Positions 50,901 through 64,000 of a stretch of DNA of 64,000 bases are shown here, piece after piece. Every line of letters starts with the position of its first letter. The first letter of the stretch is position 1. Location: contig JARWKL010000008.1 in NCBI GenBank assembly GCA_029961685.1, positions 29,823,619-29,887,618 on the forward strand, read 5' to 3'. Under the pieces are notes generated by a model, which saw only the letters and a program-made list of their open reading frames with translations, was not told the DNA's origin and searched no databases. The stretch comes from Aristolochia californica (Eukaryota > Streptophyta > Magnoliopsida > Piperales > Aristolochiaceae). The position numbers were made by a program, and so were the translations under genes.

Positions 50901-52917
50901 TTTATATATGGAACGAATTTAAAGCAATAACAAATGTAAGTAAAGAAAATTTAAATGAACACAAAAGTTTTTTTATCCAAGTTATGCCACTAGTTCAACC
51001 CTAATAGCTCGGAATTTTATAAGAAAGAGATTTTTCTACAAATGTTTAAAAAAAGGGATATGCATGCTTGCATGTTAAAGAGGCAAATGACCTATGGATC
51101 CAAACCTTTTAAAGAGAATAACATTGAATTCCTAAGTGAACATTCGGTAGGATTTTTACCCGAGTCTAACAAGCCATTATTTTGTCCATTTACTAAAAGC
51201 TGACCTTACGATCATAGATGATTGTAATGTGATTTATCATGTGTAACTGGCAATATTTTTGAAAGGAATGACTTATGGATTGAGAGTCAACACTCAGTTA
51301 AAAATCCCTTGCCTCCCCCTTTTCTCGACAATCGCAGAACCTGATATATAAAAACTAAAAAGAGTTTACAATCCCTAAAAATTATAGACACTTTTTGGAA
51401 TTATCTCTCTCCACATTTTTCCATTTTTCATTTCAATTTTACATGTATACTTTTTTCTTTAATCAAAACTTGAGTTTTCACTTTCCCTTCATCTCGTAGA
51501 CAAAAAAAGAGATAAAAGGCAAATAGATCACAACAAAATGACAATTTTAGAGTTTATGTATGGAAAGAATTTAAAGAAATAACAAATGTAAGTAAAGAAA
51601 ATTTATTCACACACTAAAAATGTACACAAAAGTTTTGTTATCTAAGTTTGGGAAAATTCCACCATTTCAACCCTAATAGCTTGGAATTTTATAAGAAAGA
51701 GATTTTTCTACACATGTTTTAAAAAATGGATATGCATGCTTGAAAAAAGTTAAATATTCAAATGACCTATGGATCCAAACCTTTTAAAGAGAATAACATT
51801 AAATTCCCAAGTGAACTTGTTGTGGGATATTGACCCGAGTCAAACAAGCCATTATTTCACTCATTTACAAAAGGCTAAGCTAGCGATCATAGACGATTGT
51901 AACGTGATTTTCATGCGTAATGGGCTATATCCTTGTAAGGAAAGACTTATGGATTTGGAATAAACACTCAGTTAAAAATCCACAGCCTCCCCCTTTTCCC
52001 GACGATTACAGAACCTGATATATAAAAACTAAAAAGAGTTCACAATCCCAAAAAATTACAAACACTTTTTGGAATTATCACTCTCTAAATTTGTGCATTG
52101 TGCATTTCCATTTTAGATCTATACTTTTTTTTATTAAATATAAACCTGATTTTTCACTTTCCCATCATCTCGTAAACAAAAAAAAGGTGACAAGCAAATA
52201 GATTACAACAAAATGAAAATTTAAGAGTTTAATGTTTGCAAAGAATTTAAAGCAAACATAAATGTAAGTAAACAAAATTTATTCACACACCTCAAAAGAA
52301 CACAAAAGTGTTGTTATCCAAGTTAGGGAAATTCCACTAGTTCAACCCTAATTGCTAGGAATTTTATAAGATGGATATGCATGCTTGAAACATGTTAAAG
52401 ATACAAATGACATATGGATCCATACCTTTTAAAGAGAATAACATTAAATTCCCAAGTGAACATGTGGTGGTATATTTACCCGAGTCAAACAAGCCTTTAT
52501 TTTGCTCATTTAGAAAAAGCTGACCTAACGATCATAGATGATTGTAAAGTGATTTATCATGCGTAATGGGCTATATTTTTGTAAGGAATGACTTATGGAT
52601 TGAGAGTCAACACTCAGTTAAAAATCCCCCACCTCCCCCTTTTCCCGACGATTGCAGAACCTGATATATAAAAACTAAAAGGAGTTTACAATCCCTAAAA
52701 ATTACAGACACTTTTTGGAATTATATCTCTCTACATTTGTGCATTGTGCATTTCCATTTTTTATGTATACTTTTTTCTTAAATAAAAACTTGAGTTTTCA
52801 CTTTCCCTTCATCTCTTAAACAAAAAAAGAGATAAAAGGCAAATAGATCACAACAAAATGAAAATTTTAGAGTTTATGTATGGAAAAAATTTAAAACAAT
52901 AACAAATGTAAGAAAAT

Positions 52918-53036
52918 AAGGATATACATGTTTGTAACATGTTAAAGATGCAAATGTCCTACGCATGTTTTAAAAAAAGGACATGCATGCTTGTAACATG
53001 TTAAAATGCAATTGTCCTATGGATCCATACCTTTTA
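52918..53036. repeat. Partial-monomer tandem duplication (block B partner)
   Basis: Same arrangement as at 17817-17934: GGATATACATGTTTGTAACATG, then an A-rich linker, then GGACATGCATGCTTGTAACATG, with the same missing segment upstream. This confirms the rearrangement is older than the large duplication. Confidence 0.88.
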
Positions 53037-56000
53037 AAGAGAAGAACTTAAATTCCCAAGTGAACGTGAGGTGGGATATTTACCTTGAGCCAAACAAGCC
53101 ATTGTTTTGCCCATTTACAAAAAGCTGACCTAACGATCTTAAATGATTGTAAAGTGATTTATCATCCGTAATGGGCTATATTTTTGTAAGGAATGACTTA
53201 TGGATTGGGAGTCAATACTCAGTTAAAAATCCCCTGCCTCCCCCCTTTTTCTCAACGATTGTAGAACAAGATATATAAAAACTAAAAAGATTTTAATATC
53301 CCTTAAAATTACAGACACATTTTGGAATTATTACTCTCTACATTTGTGCATTGTGCATTTCCATTTTAGATGTATACTTTTTTCATAAATCAAAACTTGA
53401 GTTTTCACTTTCCCTTCATCTCGTAAACAAAAAAAGAGATAAAAGGCAAATAGATCACAACAAAATGAAAGTTTTAGAGTTTATGTATGGAAAGAATTTA
53501 AAGAAATAAAAAATTTAAGAAAAAAAATTTATTCACACACCACAAATGAACACAAAAGTGTTGTTATCCAAGTTTGGAAAATTCCACTTGTTCAACCCTA
53601 ATAGCTCGGATTTTTATAAGAATGATATTTTTCTATGCACGTTTTAAAAAATGGATATTCATGCTTGATACATGTTAAAGAAGGAAATGACCCAAGGATC
53701 CAAACCTTTTATAGAGAATAAGATTAAATTCCCAAGTGAACGTGCAGTGGGATATTTACTCGAGTCAAACAAGCCATTATTTTCCCCATTTAGAAAAGCT
53801 GACCTAACCATCACAGATGATTGCAAAGTGATTTATCATGTGTAATGGGCTATATTTTCGTTAGGAATGACTTATGAATTGGGAGTCAACACTCAGTTAA
53901 TAATCCCCCCCTCCCTCTTTTCCCGACAATTGCAGAACCTGATATATTAAAACTTAAAAGAGTTTACAATCGCTAAAATTATAGACACTTTTTGGAATTA
54001 TCTCTCTCCAAATTTGTGCATTGTGCCTTTCCATTTTAGATCTATACTTTTCTCCTAAATCAAAACTTGAGTTTTCACTTTCCCTACATCTCGTACACAA
54101 AAAAAGAGATAAAACGCAAATAGATCACAACAAAATGAAAATTTTAGAGTTTATGTATGGATAGAATTTAATGCATTCACAAATTTAAGAAAAGAAAATT
54201 TATTCACACTTGTTTTAAAAAATGGATATGGATGCTTGGAACATGTGAAAGATGCATATGACCTATGGATCCAAACCTTTTAAAGAAAATAACATTAAAT
54301 TCCCAAGTGAACGTGCGGTGGGATATTTACCCGAGTCAAAGCAGCCATTATTTTGCCCATTTTTGAAAATGTGACCTAACGATCATAGATGATTGTAAAG
54401 TGATTTATCATGCGTAACTGGCTATATTTTTTTAAGGAATGACTTATGCTTTGGAAGTCAACACTGAGTTAAAAATCCCCTGCCTCCCCCTTTTCTGCAT
54501 GATTGCAGAACCTTATATATAAAAACTAAAAAGAATTTACAATCCCCAAAAATTACAAACAATTTTTGGAATTATCTCTCTCTACATTTGTTCATTGTGC
54601 ATTTCCATTTTAGATCTGTACTTTTTTCTCAAATCAAAACATGTGCTTTCACTTTCACTTCATCAAGTAAACAAAAAAAGAGATAAAAGGCAAATAGATC
54701 ACAAATAAGTGAAAATTTAGAGTTTATGTGTGGAAAGAATTTAAAGCAATAACTAATGTATGTAAAAAAAAATTATTCACATGAAAAATTAACACATAAG
54801 TGTTGTTATCCAAGTTTGGGAAACTTCACTAGTTCAACCCTAATAGCTCGGAATTTTATAAGATAGAGATTTTTCTACGCAAGTTTAAAAAAATGGATAT
54901 GCATGTTTGAAACATATTAAAGATGCAAATGACTTATGGATCCAAACCTTTTAAAGAGAATCACATTAAATTCCTAAGTGAACGAGCGGTGGGATATTTA
55001 CCCGAGTCGAACAAGCCATTATTTTGCCCATTTAGAAAAAGTTGACCTAACGATTATAGATTATTGTAAAGTGATTTATCATGCGTAACGGGCTATATTT
55101 TTGTTAGGATTGAGTTTTCGCTTTCCCTTCATCTCGTAAACAAAAAAAAGAGATAAAAGGCAAAAAGATAACAACCAAATGAAAAATTTTCAGTTTATGT
55201 ATGGAAAGAATTTAAAGTAATAACAAATGTAAGTAAAGGAAATTTATTGACACACCACATATGAACACAAAAGTTTTGTTATCCAAGTTTGGGAAATTTC
55301 ACTAGTTCAGCCCTAATAGCTCGGAATTTTATAAGAAAGAGATTTTTCTATACATGTTTTAAAAAATGGATATGGATGCTTGAAACATGTTAATGATGCA
55401 AATGACCTATGGATCCAAACCTTTTAAAGAAAATAACATTAGATTCCCAAGTGAACGTGCAGTGGGATATTTACCCAAGTTAAACAAGCCATTATTTTGC
55501 CCATTTACAAAAAGATGACCTAATGATCATAGATGATTGTAGGTGATTTATCATGTGTAACAACTATATTTTTTTAAGGAATGACTTATGGATTGGGAGT
55601 CAACACTCAGTTTAAAATCACCCGCCTCCCTCATTTCCTGGCGATTGTAGAACCTGATATATAAAAACTAAAAAGAGTTTACAATCCCTAAAAATTACAA
55701 ACACTTTTTGGAATTATATCTCTCTACATTTCTGCAACGTGCATTTCCATTTAAGATGTATACTTTTTTCTTAAATCAAAACTTGAGTTTTCACTTTCCC
55801 TTCATCTCGAAACCAAAAAAGGAGATAAAAGGCAAATAGATCACAACAAAATGAAAATTTTAGAGTTATGTATGGGAAGAATTTAAAGCAATAACAAATG
55901 TAAGTAAAGAAAATTTATTCACACACCACAAATGAACTCCAAAGTTTCGTTATCCAAGTTTGGGAAATTCCACTAGTTCAACTCTAATAGATTGGAATTT

Positions 56001-57291
56001 TATAAGAAAGAGATTTTTCTACGTTAGTTTTAAAAAATGGATATGCATGCTTGAAACATGTTAAATATGAAAATAACCTATGGATCCAAACCTTTAAGAG
56101 AATAACAATAAATTCCCAAGTGAACGTGCAGTGGGATATTTACCCGAGTCGAACAAGCCATTATTTATCCCATTTACAAAAAGCTAACCTAACGATATTA
56201 GATGATTGTAAAGTGATTTATCATGCGTAATGGGCTATATTTTTCTAAGGAATGACATATGGATTGGGAGTCAAAACTCAGTTAAAAATCCCCGCCTCCC
56301 CCTTTTCACGACGATTACAGAACCTGATATATAAAAACTAAAAAGAGTATACAATCCCTAAAAATTATAGACACTTTTTTGAATTATCTCTCTCTAAATT
56401 TTTTTCATTGTGCATTTCCATTTTAGCTGTAAATTTTTTTCTCAAATCAAAACTTGAGTTTTCACTTTATCTTCATCTCGTAAACAAAAAAAGAGATAAA
56501 AGGCAAATAGATCACAACAAAATGAAAATTTTAGAGTTTATCTATGGAAAGAATTTAAAGCAATAACAAAGGTAAGTAAAGAAAATTTATTCACACACCA
56601 CAAAGGAACACAATGGTTGTTATCCAAGTTTGGGAAATTCCACTAGTTCCACCCTGATAGCTCAGAATTTTATAAGAAAGAGATTTTTTTACGCATGTTT
56701 TAAAAAATGGATATGCATGCTTGGAATGTGTTAAAGATTCAAATAACCTATTTATCCAAACCTTTTAAAGAGAATAATATTAAATTTCCAAGTGAACGTG
56801 CGGTGGGCTATTTACCCGAGTCAAACAAGCCATTATTTTGCCCATTTACAAAAAGCTAACATAACGATTATAGATGATTGTAAAGTGATTTATCACGCAT
56901 AACAGGCAAGATTTTTGTAAGGAATGACTTATGCATTGGAAGTCAACACTGAGTTAAAAATCCCCCACCTCCCCCTTTTCCCCATATTGCAGAACCTTAT
57001 ATATAAAAACTAAAAAAAGTTTACAATCCCTAAAAATTACAGACACTTTTTCGAATTATCTCTCTCTACATTTGTGCATTATGCATTTCTATTTTAGATG
57101 TTTATTTTTTTCTTAAATCAAAACTTGAGTTTTCACTTTCCCTTCATCTCGTAACCAAAAAAATTGATACAAGGCAAAAGGTTACAACAAAAAGAAAATT
57201 TTATAGTTTAAGTTAGGAAAGAATATCAAGCAAAAAAAATGTATCTAAAGAAAATTTATTCACACACCACAAATGAACACAAAATTTTTGT

Positions 57292-57345
57292 TATCAAAGT
57301 TTGGGAAATTCTACTAGTTATCGAAGTTTGGGAAATTCTACTAGT
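57292..57345. repeat. 27-bp tandem duplication (block B only)
   Basis: Copies at 57292-57318 and 57319-57345 read TATCxAAGTTTGGGAAATTC and end CTACTAGT. The following CAACCGTAATAGCTCAG to TATCAGAAAGAG stretch is partly lost, so TTCAGAATGATATTTTT follows. Block A has a single copy near 22192, so this arose after the large duplication. Confidence 0.92.
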
Positions 57346-60300
57346 TCAGAATGATATTTTTTTACACATGTTTTAAAAAATGGATATACATGCTTGGAAC
57401 ATGTTAAAGATGAAAATGACCTATGGATCCAAACCTTTTAAAGAGATTAACATTAAATTCCCAAGTGAACGTGCGGTGAGATATTTACCTGAGTCAAACA
57501 AGCCATTATTTTGCCCATTTACAAAAAGCTGACCTAACGATCATAGATGATTGTCAAGTGATTTATCATGCAAGATGGGCTATATTTTTGTAAAGAATGA
57601 CATATGGATTGGGAGTCAACACTCAGTTAAAAATCTCCCACCTCCCCCTTTTCCCGACGATTGTAGAACCTAAAATTTAAAAACTAAAATGAATTTAAAA
57701 TCCCTAAAAATTATAGACATTTTTTCGAATTATCTCTCTCTACATTTGTGCATTGTGCACTTCCATTTTAGATGCAAAAATTTTCCTTAAATCAAAACTT
57801 GTGTTTTCTTTTTCCCTTCACCTCGTAAACAAAAAAAAAAAAGAGAAAAAACAAATAGATCACAACAAAATTAAAATTTTAGAGTTTATGTATGGAAAGA
57901 ATTTAAAGCAATAAAAAATGTAAGTAAAGATAATTTATTCACACACCACAAATAAACACAAAAGTTTTGTTGTCCAAGTTTTAAAAATTCCACAAGCTAC
58001 CCCCAAATAGCTCGGAATTTTATGAGAAATAGATTTACATATGCATGTTTTAAAAAATGGATATGCATGCTTGTAAGATGTTAAAGATGCAAATGTCCTA
58101 TGGATCCAAACCTTTTAAATAGAATAACTTAAATTCCCATGTGAGGGTCCGGTGGGATATTTACCGAGTCAAACAAGCCTTTATTTTGCCCATTTACAAA
58201 AAGATGACCAAATGATCGTAAATGATTGTAAAGTGATTTATCATGTGTAACGGGCAATATTTTTGTAAGGAATGACTTATGTATTGGGAGTCAACACTTA
58301 GTTAAAAATCCCCCGCCTCCCCCTTTTCTCGACGATTGCAGAACCAGATGTATAAAAACTAAAAAGACTTTACAATCCCTTAAAATTATAGACACTTTTT
58401 GGAATTATCTCTCACTACATTTGTGCATTGTGCATTTCCATTTTAGATGGATACTATTTTCTTAAATCAAAACTTGAGTTTTCACTTTCCCATCATCTCG
58501 TAAACAAAAGGGAAATAGATCACAACAAAATGACAATTTTAGAGTTTATGTATGGGAAGAATTTAAAGCAATAACAAATTTAAGTAAAGAAAATTTATTC
58601 ACACACCACAAATGAACACAAAAGTTTTGCTAACCAAGTTTGGGAAATTCCACTAGTTCAACCCTAATAGCTCGAAATTTTATTAGAAAGAGAATTTTCA
58701 ACGCATGTTTTAAAAAATGGATATCCATGCTTGAAACTTGTTAAAGATGAAAATTAACTATGATTCCAAACCTTTTAAGGAGAATAACATTAAATTCCCA
58801 AGTGAACGTGTGGCGGGATATTTACCCTAGTCAAACAAGCCATTATTTTGCCCATTTAAAAAAAGCTGAACTAACGATCATAGATGATTGTAAAGTGATT
58901 TATCATGCGTAACGGGCTATATTTTTGTAAGGAATGACTTATGGATTGGGATTCCACACTCAGTTAAAAATCCCCCGCCACCCCTTTTCCCGAAAATTAT
59001 AGAACCTAATATATAAAAACAAAAAAAATTTGCAATCCCTAAAAATTACTGTCACTTTTTGGAATTATCTCTCTCTACTTTTGTGCATTGTTAATTTCCA
59101 TTTTAGATGTATACTTTTTTTTAAATAAAAACTTGAGTTTTCACTTTCCCTTCATCTTGTAAAAAAGAAAAAAAGAGATAAAAGGCAAATAGATTACAAC
59201 AAAATGAAAATTTTAGAGTTTCTGTATGGAAAGAATTTAAAGCAATAACAAATGTAAGTAAAGAAAATTTATTCACACACCAAAAATGAACACATAAGTT
59301 TTGTTGTCCAAGTTTGGGAAATTCCACTAGTTCAATCCTAAAAGCTCGAAATTATAAGAAAGAGTCTTTTCTCCACATGTTTTGAAAAATGGATATGCAT
59401 GCTTGAAACATGTTAAAGATGTAAATGACCTATGGATCCAAATCTTTTAAAGTGAATAACGATAAATTCCCAAGTGAACGTGTGGTGGGATATTTACCCA
59501 AGTCAAACAAGCCAGTATTTTTCCCATTTAAAAAAATTGTCCTAACAATCATAGAATATTGTAAAGTGATTTATCTTGCGTAACGGGGTATATTATTTTA
59601 AGGAATGACTTAATGATTGGGAGTCAACACTCAGTTAAAAATTCCTAGCCTCACCCTTTTCCCGACGATTGCAGAACCTGATAAATAAAAACTAGAAGGA
59701 GTTTAAAATCCCTAAAAATTAGAGACACTTTTTGGAATTATCTCTCTCTTCATTTGTGCACTGTGCATTGATGTATACTTTTTTTTTAAATCAAAACATG
59801 TGCTTTCACTTTTGCTTCATCTCATAAACAAAAAAATAGATAAAAGGCAAATAGATCACAACAAAATAAAAATTTAGAGTTTATGTGTAGAAAGAATTTA
59901 AAGCAATAAATAATGTATGTAAAGAAAATTTATTCACACACCAACAATTAACACAAAAGTTTTTTTATCCAAGTTAGGGAAATTCCACTAGTTCAACCCT
60001 AATAGCTCGGAACTTTATAAGAAAGAAATTTTTCTACGCATGTTTTAAAAAATGGATATGCATGCTTGAAACATGTTAAAAATGCAAATGACCTATGGAT
60101 CCAAACATTTTAAAGAGAATAACATTAAAATCCGAAGTGAACGTGCAGTGTGATATATACCGAAGTCAAACAAGCCACTATTTTGCCCATTTACAAAAAG
60201 TTGACATAACGATCTTTGACGATTGTAAAGTGATTTATCATGTGTAATAGGCTATATTTTTGTAAGGAATGACTTATGGATTGGGAGTCAACACTTAATT

Positions 60301-60637
60301 AAAAATCCCTTGCCACCCCATTTTCATGACCATTGTAGAACTTGATATATAAAAACTAAAAAGAGTTTACAATCTCCAAAAATTACGGACACTTTTTGAA
60401 TTATCTCTCTACATTTGCGCATTCTCCATTTTAATTTTAGCTCAATACTTTTTTCTTAAATCAAAACTTGAGTTTTCTCTTGCCCATCATCTTGTAAACA
60501 AAAAAAGAGATAAAAGGCAAATAGATCTCAACAAAATTAAAATTTTAGAGTTTATGTATGGAAAGAATTTAAAGCAATAAAAATGTAAGTAACGAAATTT
60601 TATTGACACACCACAAATGAACACAAAAATTGATCGA

Positions 60638-60658
60638 CCCTAAACCCTACACCCTAAA
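60638..60658. repeat. Interstitial plant telomere-motif run, three units (block B)
   Basis: CCCTAAA, CCCTACA, CCCTAAA in the same monomer position as the block-A run, with the same ATTGATCGA leader and the same TTCCACTAG follower. It is two perfect units (14 bp) shorter. The insert therefore predates the A/B duplication, and its repeat number changed afterwards in one copy. Confidence 0.93.
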
Positions 60659-62763
60659 TTCCACTAGTTCAACTCTAATAGCTTGGAATGTTATAAGAAA
60701 GAGATTTTTCTACACATGTTTTAAAAAATGGATATGCATTCTTGAAACATGTTAAAGATGCAAATGACCTTTGGATCCAAACCTTTTAAATAGAATAACA
60801 TTAAATTCCGAAGGGACTTTGCGATCGGATATTTACTTGAGTCAAACAAGCCATTATTTTGCCCATTTACAAAAGCTGACCTAACGATCATAGATGATTG
60901 TAAAGTAAATTATAATGCGTAAAGGTCCATTTTTTTTAAGGAATGACATATGGATTGGGAGTCAATACTTAGTTAAAAATCCCCTGCCACCCCCTTTTCT
61001 TGACGATTGCATAAACTGATATATAAAAAAAAAAATTACAATCTCTAAAAATTATAGACACTTTTTGGAATTATCTCTCTCTACATTTGTGCATTGTGCA
61101 TTTCCATTTTATATGTATACTTTTTTCTTAAATCAAACTAGATTTTTCAGTTTACCTTTATATCGTAAAACAAAAAAGAGATAAAAGGCAAATAGATCAC
61201 AACAAAATGAAAATTTTAGAGTTGATGTGTTGAATGAATTGAAAGAAATGACAAATTTAAGTAAAGAAAATTTATTCACATACCACAAATGTACACAAAA
61301 GTTTTGTTATCTAAGTTTAGGAAAATTCCACTAGTTCAACCGTTATAGCTTGGAATTTTATAAGAATGAGATTCTTCTACACATGTTTTAAAAAATGGAT
61401 ATGCATGCTTGAAACATGTTAAAGATGCAAATGACCTATGGATCCAAACCTTTTAATGAGAATAACATTAAAATCCCAAGTGAACGTGCGGTTGGATAAT
61501 TTTCTGAGTCAAACAAGTGATTATTTTGCCCATTTTCAAAAAGTTGACCTAACGATCATAGATGATTGTAAAGTGATTTATCATGCATAACGGGCTATAT
61601 TATGTTAAGGAATGACTTATGGATTGGGAGTCAATACTCAGTTAAAAATCCCCCACCTTCGCCTTTTCCTGACATTTTCAAAACCTTATATATAAAAACT
61701 AAAAAGAGTTCACAATCCCTAAAAATTAAAGACACTTTTCGGAATTATTTCTCTCAACATTTGGGCATTGTGCATTTCCATTTTAGATGTATACTTTTTT
61801 CTTTAATAAAAACTTGAGTTTTCACTTTCCCTTCATCTCGTAAACAAAAAAAGAGATAAAAGGCATATAAATCACAACAAAATGAAAATTTTAGAGTTTA
61901 TGTATGGAAAGAATTTAAAGCAATAACAAATGTAAGTGAAGAAAATTTAAATTAACACAAAAGTTTTGTTATCCAATTTTGGGAAATTCCACTAGTTAAA
62001 TCCAAATAGCTCGGAATTTTATTAGAAAGAGATTTTTCTACACATGTTTTAAAAAATGGATATGCATGCTTGAAACATGTTAAAGATGCAAATGACTTAT
62101 GGATCCGAACCTTTTAAAGAGAATAACATTAAATTCCCAAGTGAACGTGCGATGGGATATTTACCCGAGTAAAACATACCATTATTTCGCCCGTTTACAA
62201 AAAGTTAACCTAACGATCATAGATGATTTTAAAATGATTTATCTTGCGTAACGGGTTATTTTTTGTAAGGAATGACTTATAGATTGGGAGTCAACACTCA
62301 GTTCAAAATTCTCCGCCTCCCCCTTTTCCCGATGATTGCAATACTTGAAATATAAAAAGTAAAAAGCGTTTAAAATCCCTAAAAATTACAGACACTTTTT
62401 TGGAATATCTCTCTCTACATTTGTGTATTGTGCATTTCCATTTTAGATGTATACTTTTTTTTTAAATCAGAACTTGAGTTTTCACTTTCCATTCATCTCG
62501 TAAACAAAAAAAGATATAAATGGCTAATAGATAATAACAAAATGAAAATTTTAGAGTTTATGTATGGAAAGAATTTAAAGCGATAACAAATGTAAGTAAA
62601 TATAATTTATTCACACCCCACAAATGAACACAAAAGTTTTTTAATCCAAGTTTTGGAAATTCCACTACTTTACCTTAATAGCTCAGAATTTTATAAGAAA
62701 GAGATTTTTCTACACATGTTTTAAAAAATGGATATGCATGCTGGAAACTTGTTAAACATGAAA

Positions 62764-62775
62764 ATGACCTATGTA
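62764..62775. other. Block B-specific deletion junction
   Basis: GACCTATG is joined to TAGTGGGATATTTACCCGAG. Block A at about 27660-27715 retains the intervening GATCCAAACC to AAAAATGC segment, about 55 bp. This is a private loss in B. Confidence 0.85.
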
Positions 62776-63636
62776 GTGGGATATTTACCCGAGTTAAACA
62801 AGCCATTATTTTTCCCATTTACAAAGAGCTGACCTAACGATCATAGATGATTGTAAACTGATTTATCATGCATAACGGGCTATATTTTTGCCAGGAATGA
62901 CTTATGGATTTGGAGTTAACACTCAGTAAAAAATCCCCTACCTCCAACTTTTGCAACCGATTGCAAAACCGAATGTATAAAAACAAAAAGAGTTTGCAAT
63001 CCCTAAAAATTACAGACACTTTTTGGAATTATCTTTCTCAACTTTTGTACATTGTGAATTTCCATTTTTGATGTATACTTTTTTCTAAAATCAAAACTTG
63101 AGTTTTCACTTTCCCTTCATCTCGTAAAATAAAAAGAGAAAAAAAGTAAATAGATCACAATAAAATGAAAATTTTAGAGTTTATGTAATGAAATAATTTA
63201 AAGCAATAACAAATGTAAGTAAATAAAATTTATTCACTCACCAAAAATGAACAAAAAAGTTTTGTTATCCAGTTTTGGAAATTCCACTAGTTCAACCCTA
63301 ATAGATCTGAATTTTATAAGAAAGAGATTTTTCTACACATGTTTTAAAAAATGGATATGCATGCTTGAAACATGATAAAGATGCAAATGACCTATGGATC
63401 CAAACCTTTTAAAGAGAATAACATTAAATTCCCAAGTGAACGTGCGGTGGGATATTTACCCTAGTCAAACAAGCCAGTAGTTTGACCACTTTCAAAAAGT
63501 TGACCTAACGATCATAGAGGATCTTAAAGTGATTTATCATACGCAACAGGATATATTTTTGTAAGGAATGACTTATGGACTAGGAGTCAACACTCAGTTA
63601 AAAATCCTCCGCCTCCCCCTTTTCCCGACGATTGCA

Positions 63637-64000
63637 GTACCTGAAATATAAAAACTAAAAAGAGTTTAAAATCCCTAAAAATTACAGAGACTTGTTGGAA
63701 TTAGCTCTCTCAACATTTGTGTATTGTGCATTTCCGTTTTAGGTGTATACTTTTTTCTTAAATCAAAACTTGAGTTTTCACTTTCCCTTCATCTTGTAAA
63801 CAAAAAAAGATATAAAAGGCAAATAGATCACAACAAAATGAAAATTTTAGAGTTTATGTATAGAAAAAATTTAAAGCAATAATAAATGAACACAAAATTT
63901 TTATTATCTAAGTTTGGGAAATTCTACTAGTTCTACCCTAATAGCTCGGAATTTTATAAGAAATAGATTTTTCTACACATGTTTTAAAAAATGGATTTGC
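63637..64000. repeat. Continuation of block B to the window end
   Basis: Matches 31266-31630 rather than the block-A sequence that precedes it, sharing TTTCCGTTTTAGGTGTATAC and the same internal deletion giving AATAATAAATGAACACAAAA near 63880. The window cuts the unit just after TTTTAAAAAATGGATTTGC, so the duplicated block extends beyond position 64000. Confidence 0.85.

Larger units (their letters stand above)
52014..63636. repeat. Large satellite duplication, block B
   Basis: Partner of 16915-28577. By eye it differs by a few percent, plus private indels: a 27-bp tandem duplication at 57292-57345, loss of roughly 50 bp at about 62770 where GACCTATG runs straight into TAGTGGGATATTTACC, and a telomere-motif run of three units where A has five. 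These private differences argue against simple duplicated sequence data. The left breakpoint falls in the GAACCTGATATATAAAAAC region near 52014. Near 63607-63636 its homology leaves the A counterpart and jumps to the 31.25-kb equivalent. Confidence 0.93.
35790..64000. repeat. Satellite array, right arm (same monomer, same orientation)
   Basis: The same roughly 670-bp monomer resumes immediately after the inserted element, continuing with CTTAAATCAAAACTTGAG, the next piece of the interrupted unit, so both arms are one array split by an insertion. Approximate GGATCC landmarks are near 36.11, 36.78, 37.44, 38.10, 39.15, 39.81, 40.49, 41.12, 41.76, 42.44, 43.10, 43.78, 44.44, 45.11, 45.78, 46.44, 47.12, 47.79, 48.46, 49.10, 49.78, 50.44, 51.10 and 51.77 kb, then through block B. 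The 38.10-39.15 gap holds one shortened unit. The last unit is cut by the window end. No gene is seen in it. Confidence 0.97.

Noticed and set aside
1..64000. CRISPR array
   Set aside because: The repeat unit is about 670 bp, with no short repeat-spacer alternation and no cas genes.
1..64000. CENP-B box in the monomer
   Set aside because: I looked for a TTCG...CGGG arrangement. The nearest stretch, TTTTCCCGACGATTGC, does not match the known box, and plants are not known to use it.
1..64000. rRNA, tRNA or 5S gene clusters
   Set aside because: No cloverleaf with A and B boxes and no conserved rRNA stretch was seen. The unit length and composition do not fit 5S or 45S arrays.

Overview
The window is one long block of satellite DNA, almost certainly from a flowering-plant nuclear genome. 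I find no protein-coding gene, rRNA, tRNA or CRISPR array. From the first base to the last, the sequence is a head-to-tail array of one A+T-rich monomer of about 670 bp, roughly 95 copies, all in the same orientation. It starts and ends in mid-monomer, so the array continues past both edges. The plant call rests on two things: short runs of the plant telomere motif CCCTAAA (TTTAGGG on the other strand) at about 25.5 and 60.6 kb, and a 424-bp insertion at about 35.4 kb that looks like a plant-type solo LTR. I cannot name the species or match the satellite to a published family from memory.

Layout. From 1 to about 16.9 kb are ordinary diverged monomers, with a closely related adjacent pair at 5.8-7.0 kb and a two-monomer-spaced duplicate at 7.7-10.0 kb. 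From about 16.9 to 28.6 kb is block A, whose rare indels, deletion scars and telomere-motif insert recur in the same order in block B, about 52.0-63.6 kb, offset by about 35.1 kb. A four-monomer stretch (about 28.58-31.27 kb) follows block A but is absent from B, which jumps directly to the equivalent of 31.27 kb and stays matched to the window end. The 31.6-35.4 kb stretch is ordinary array, then comes the solo LTR (35366-35789), then 16 kb of array with local expansions of its C-tract (40.0, 44.0 kb) and A-tract (40.9, 42.2 kb).

How it works together. There is no pathway here. The structure records satellite evolution: local duplications of one to four monomers, one large segmental duplication of at least 12 kb, deletions that often end in short direct repeats, slippage in homopolymers, one retroelement insertion, and capture of telomere-like DNA. 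Each monomer carries a cluster of short palindromes, a TATA-like element and phased A/T tracts. These could matter for chromatin or transcription, but that is untested. All open reading frames of 60-140 codons are chance frames of the repeat unit.
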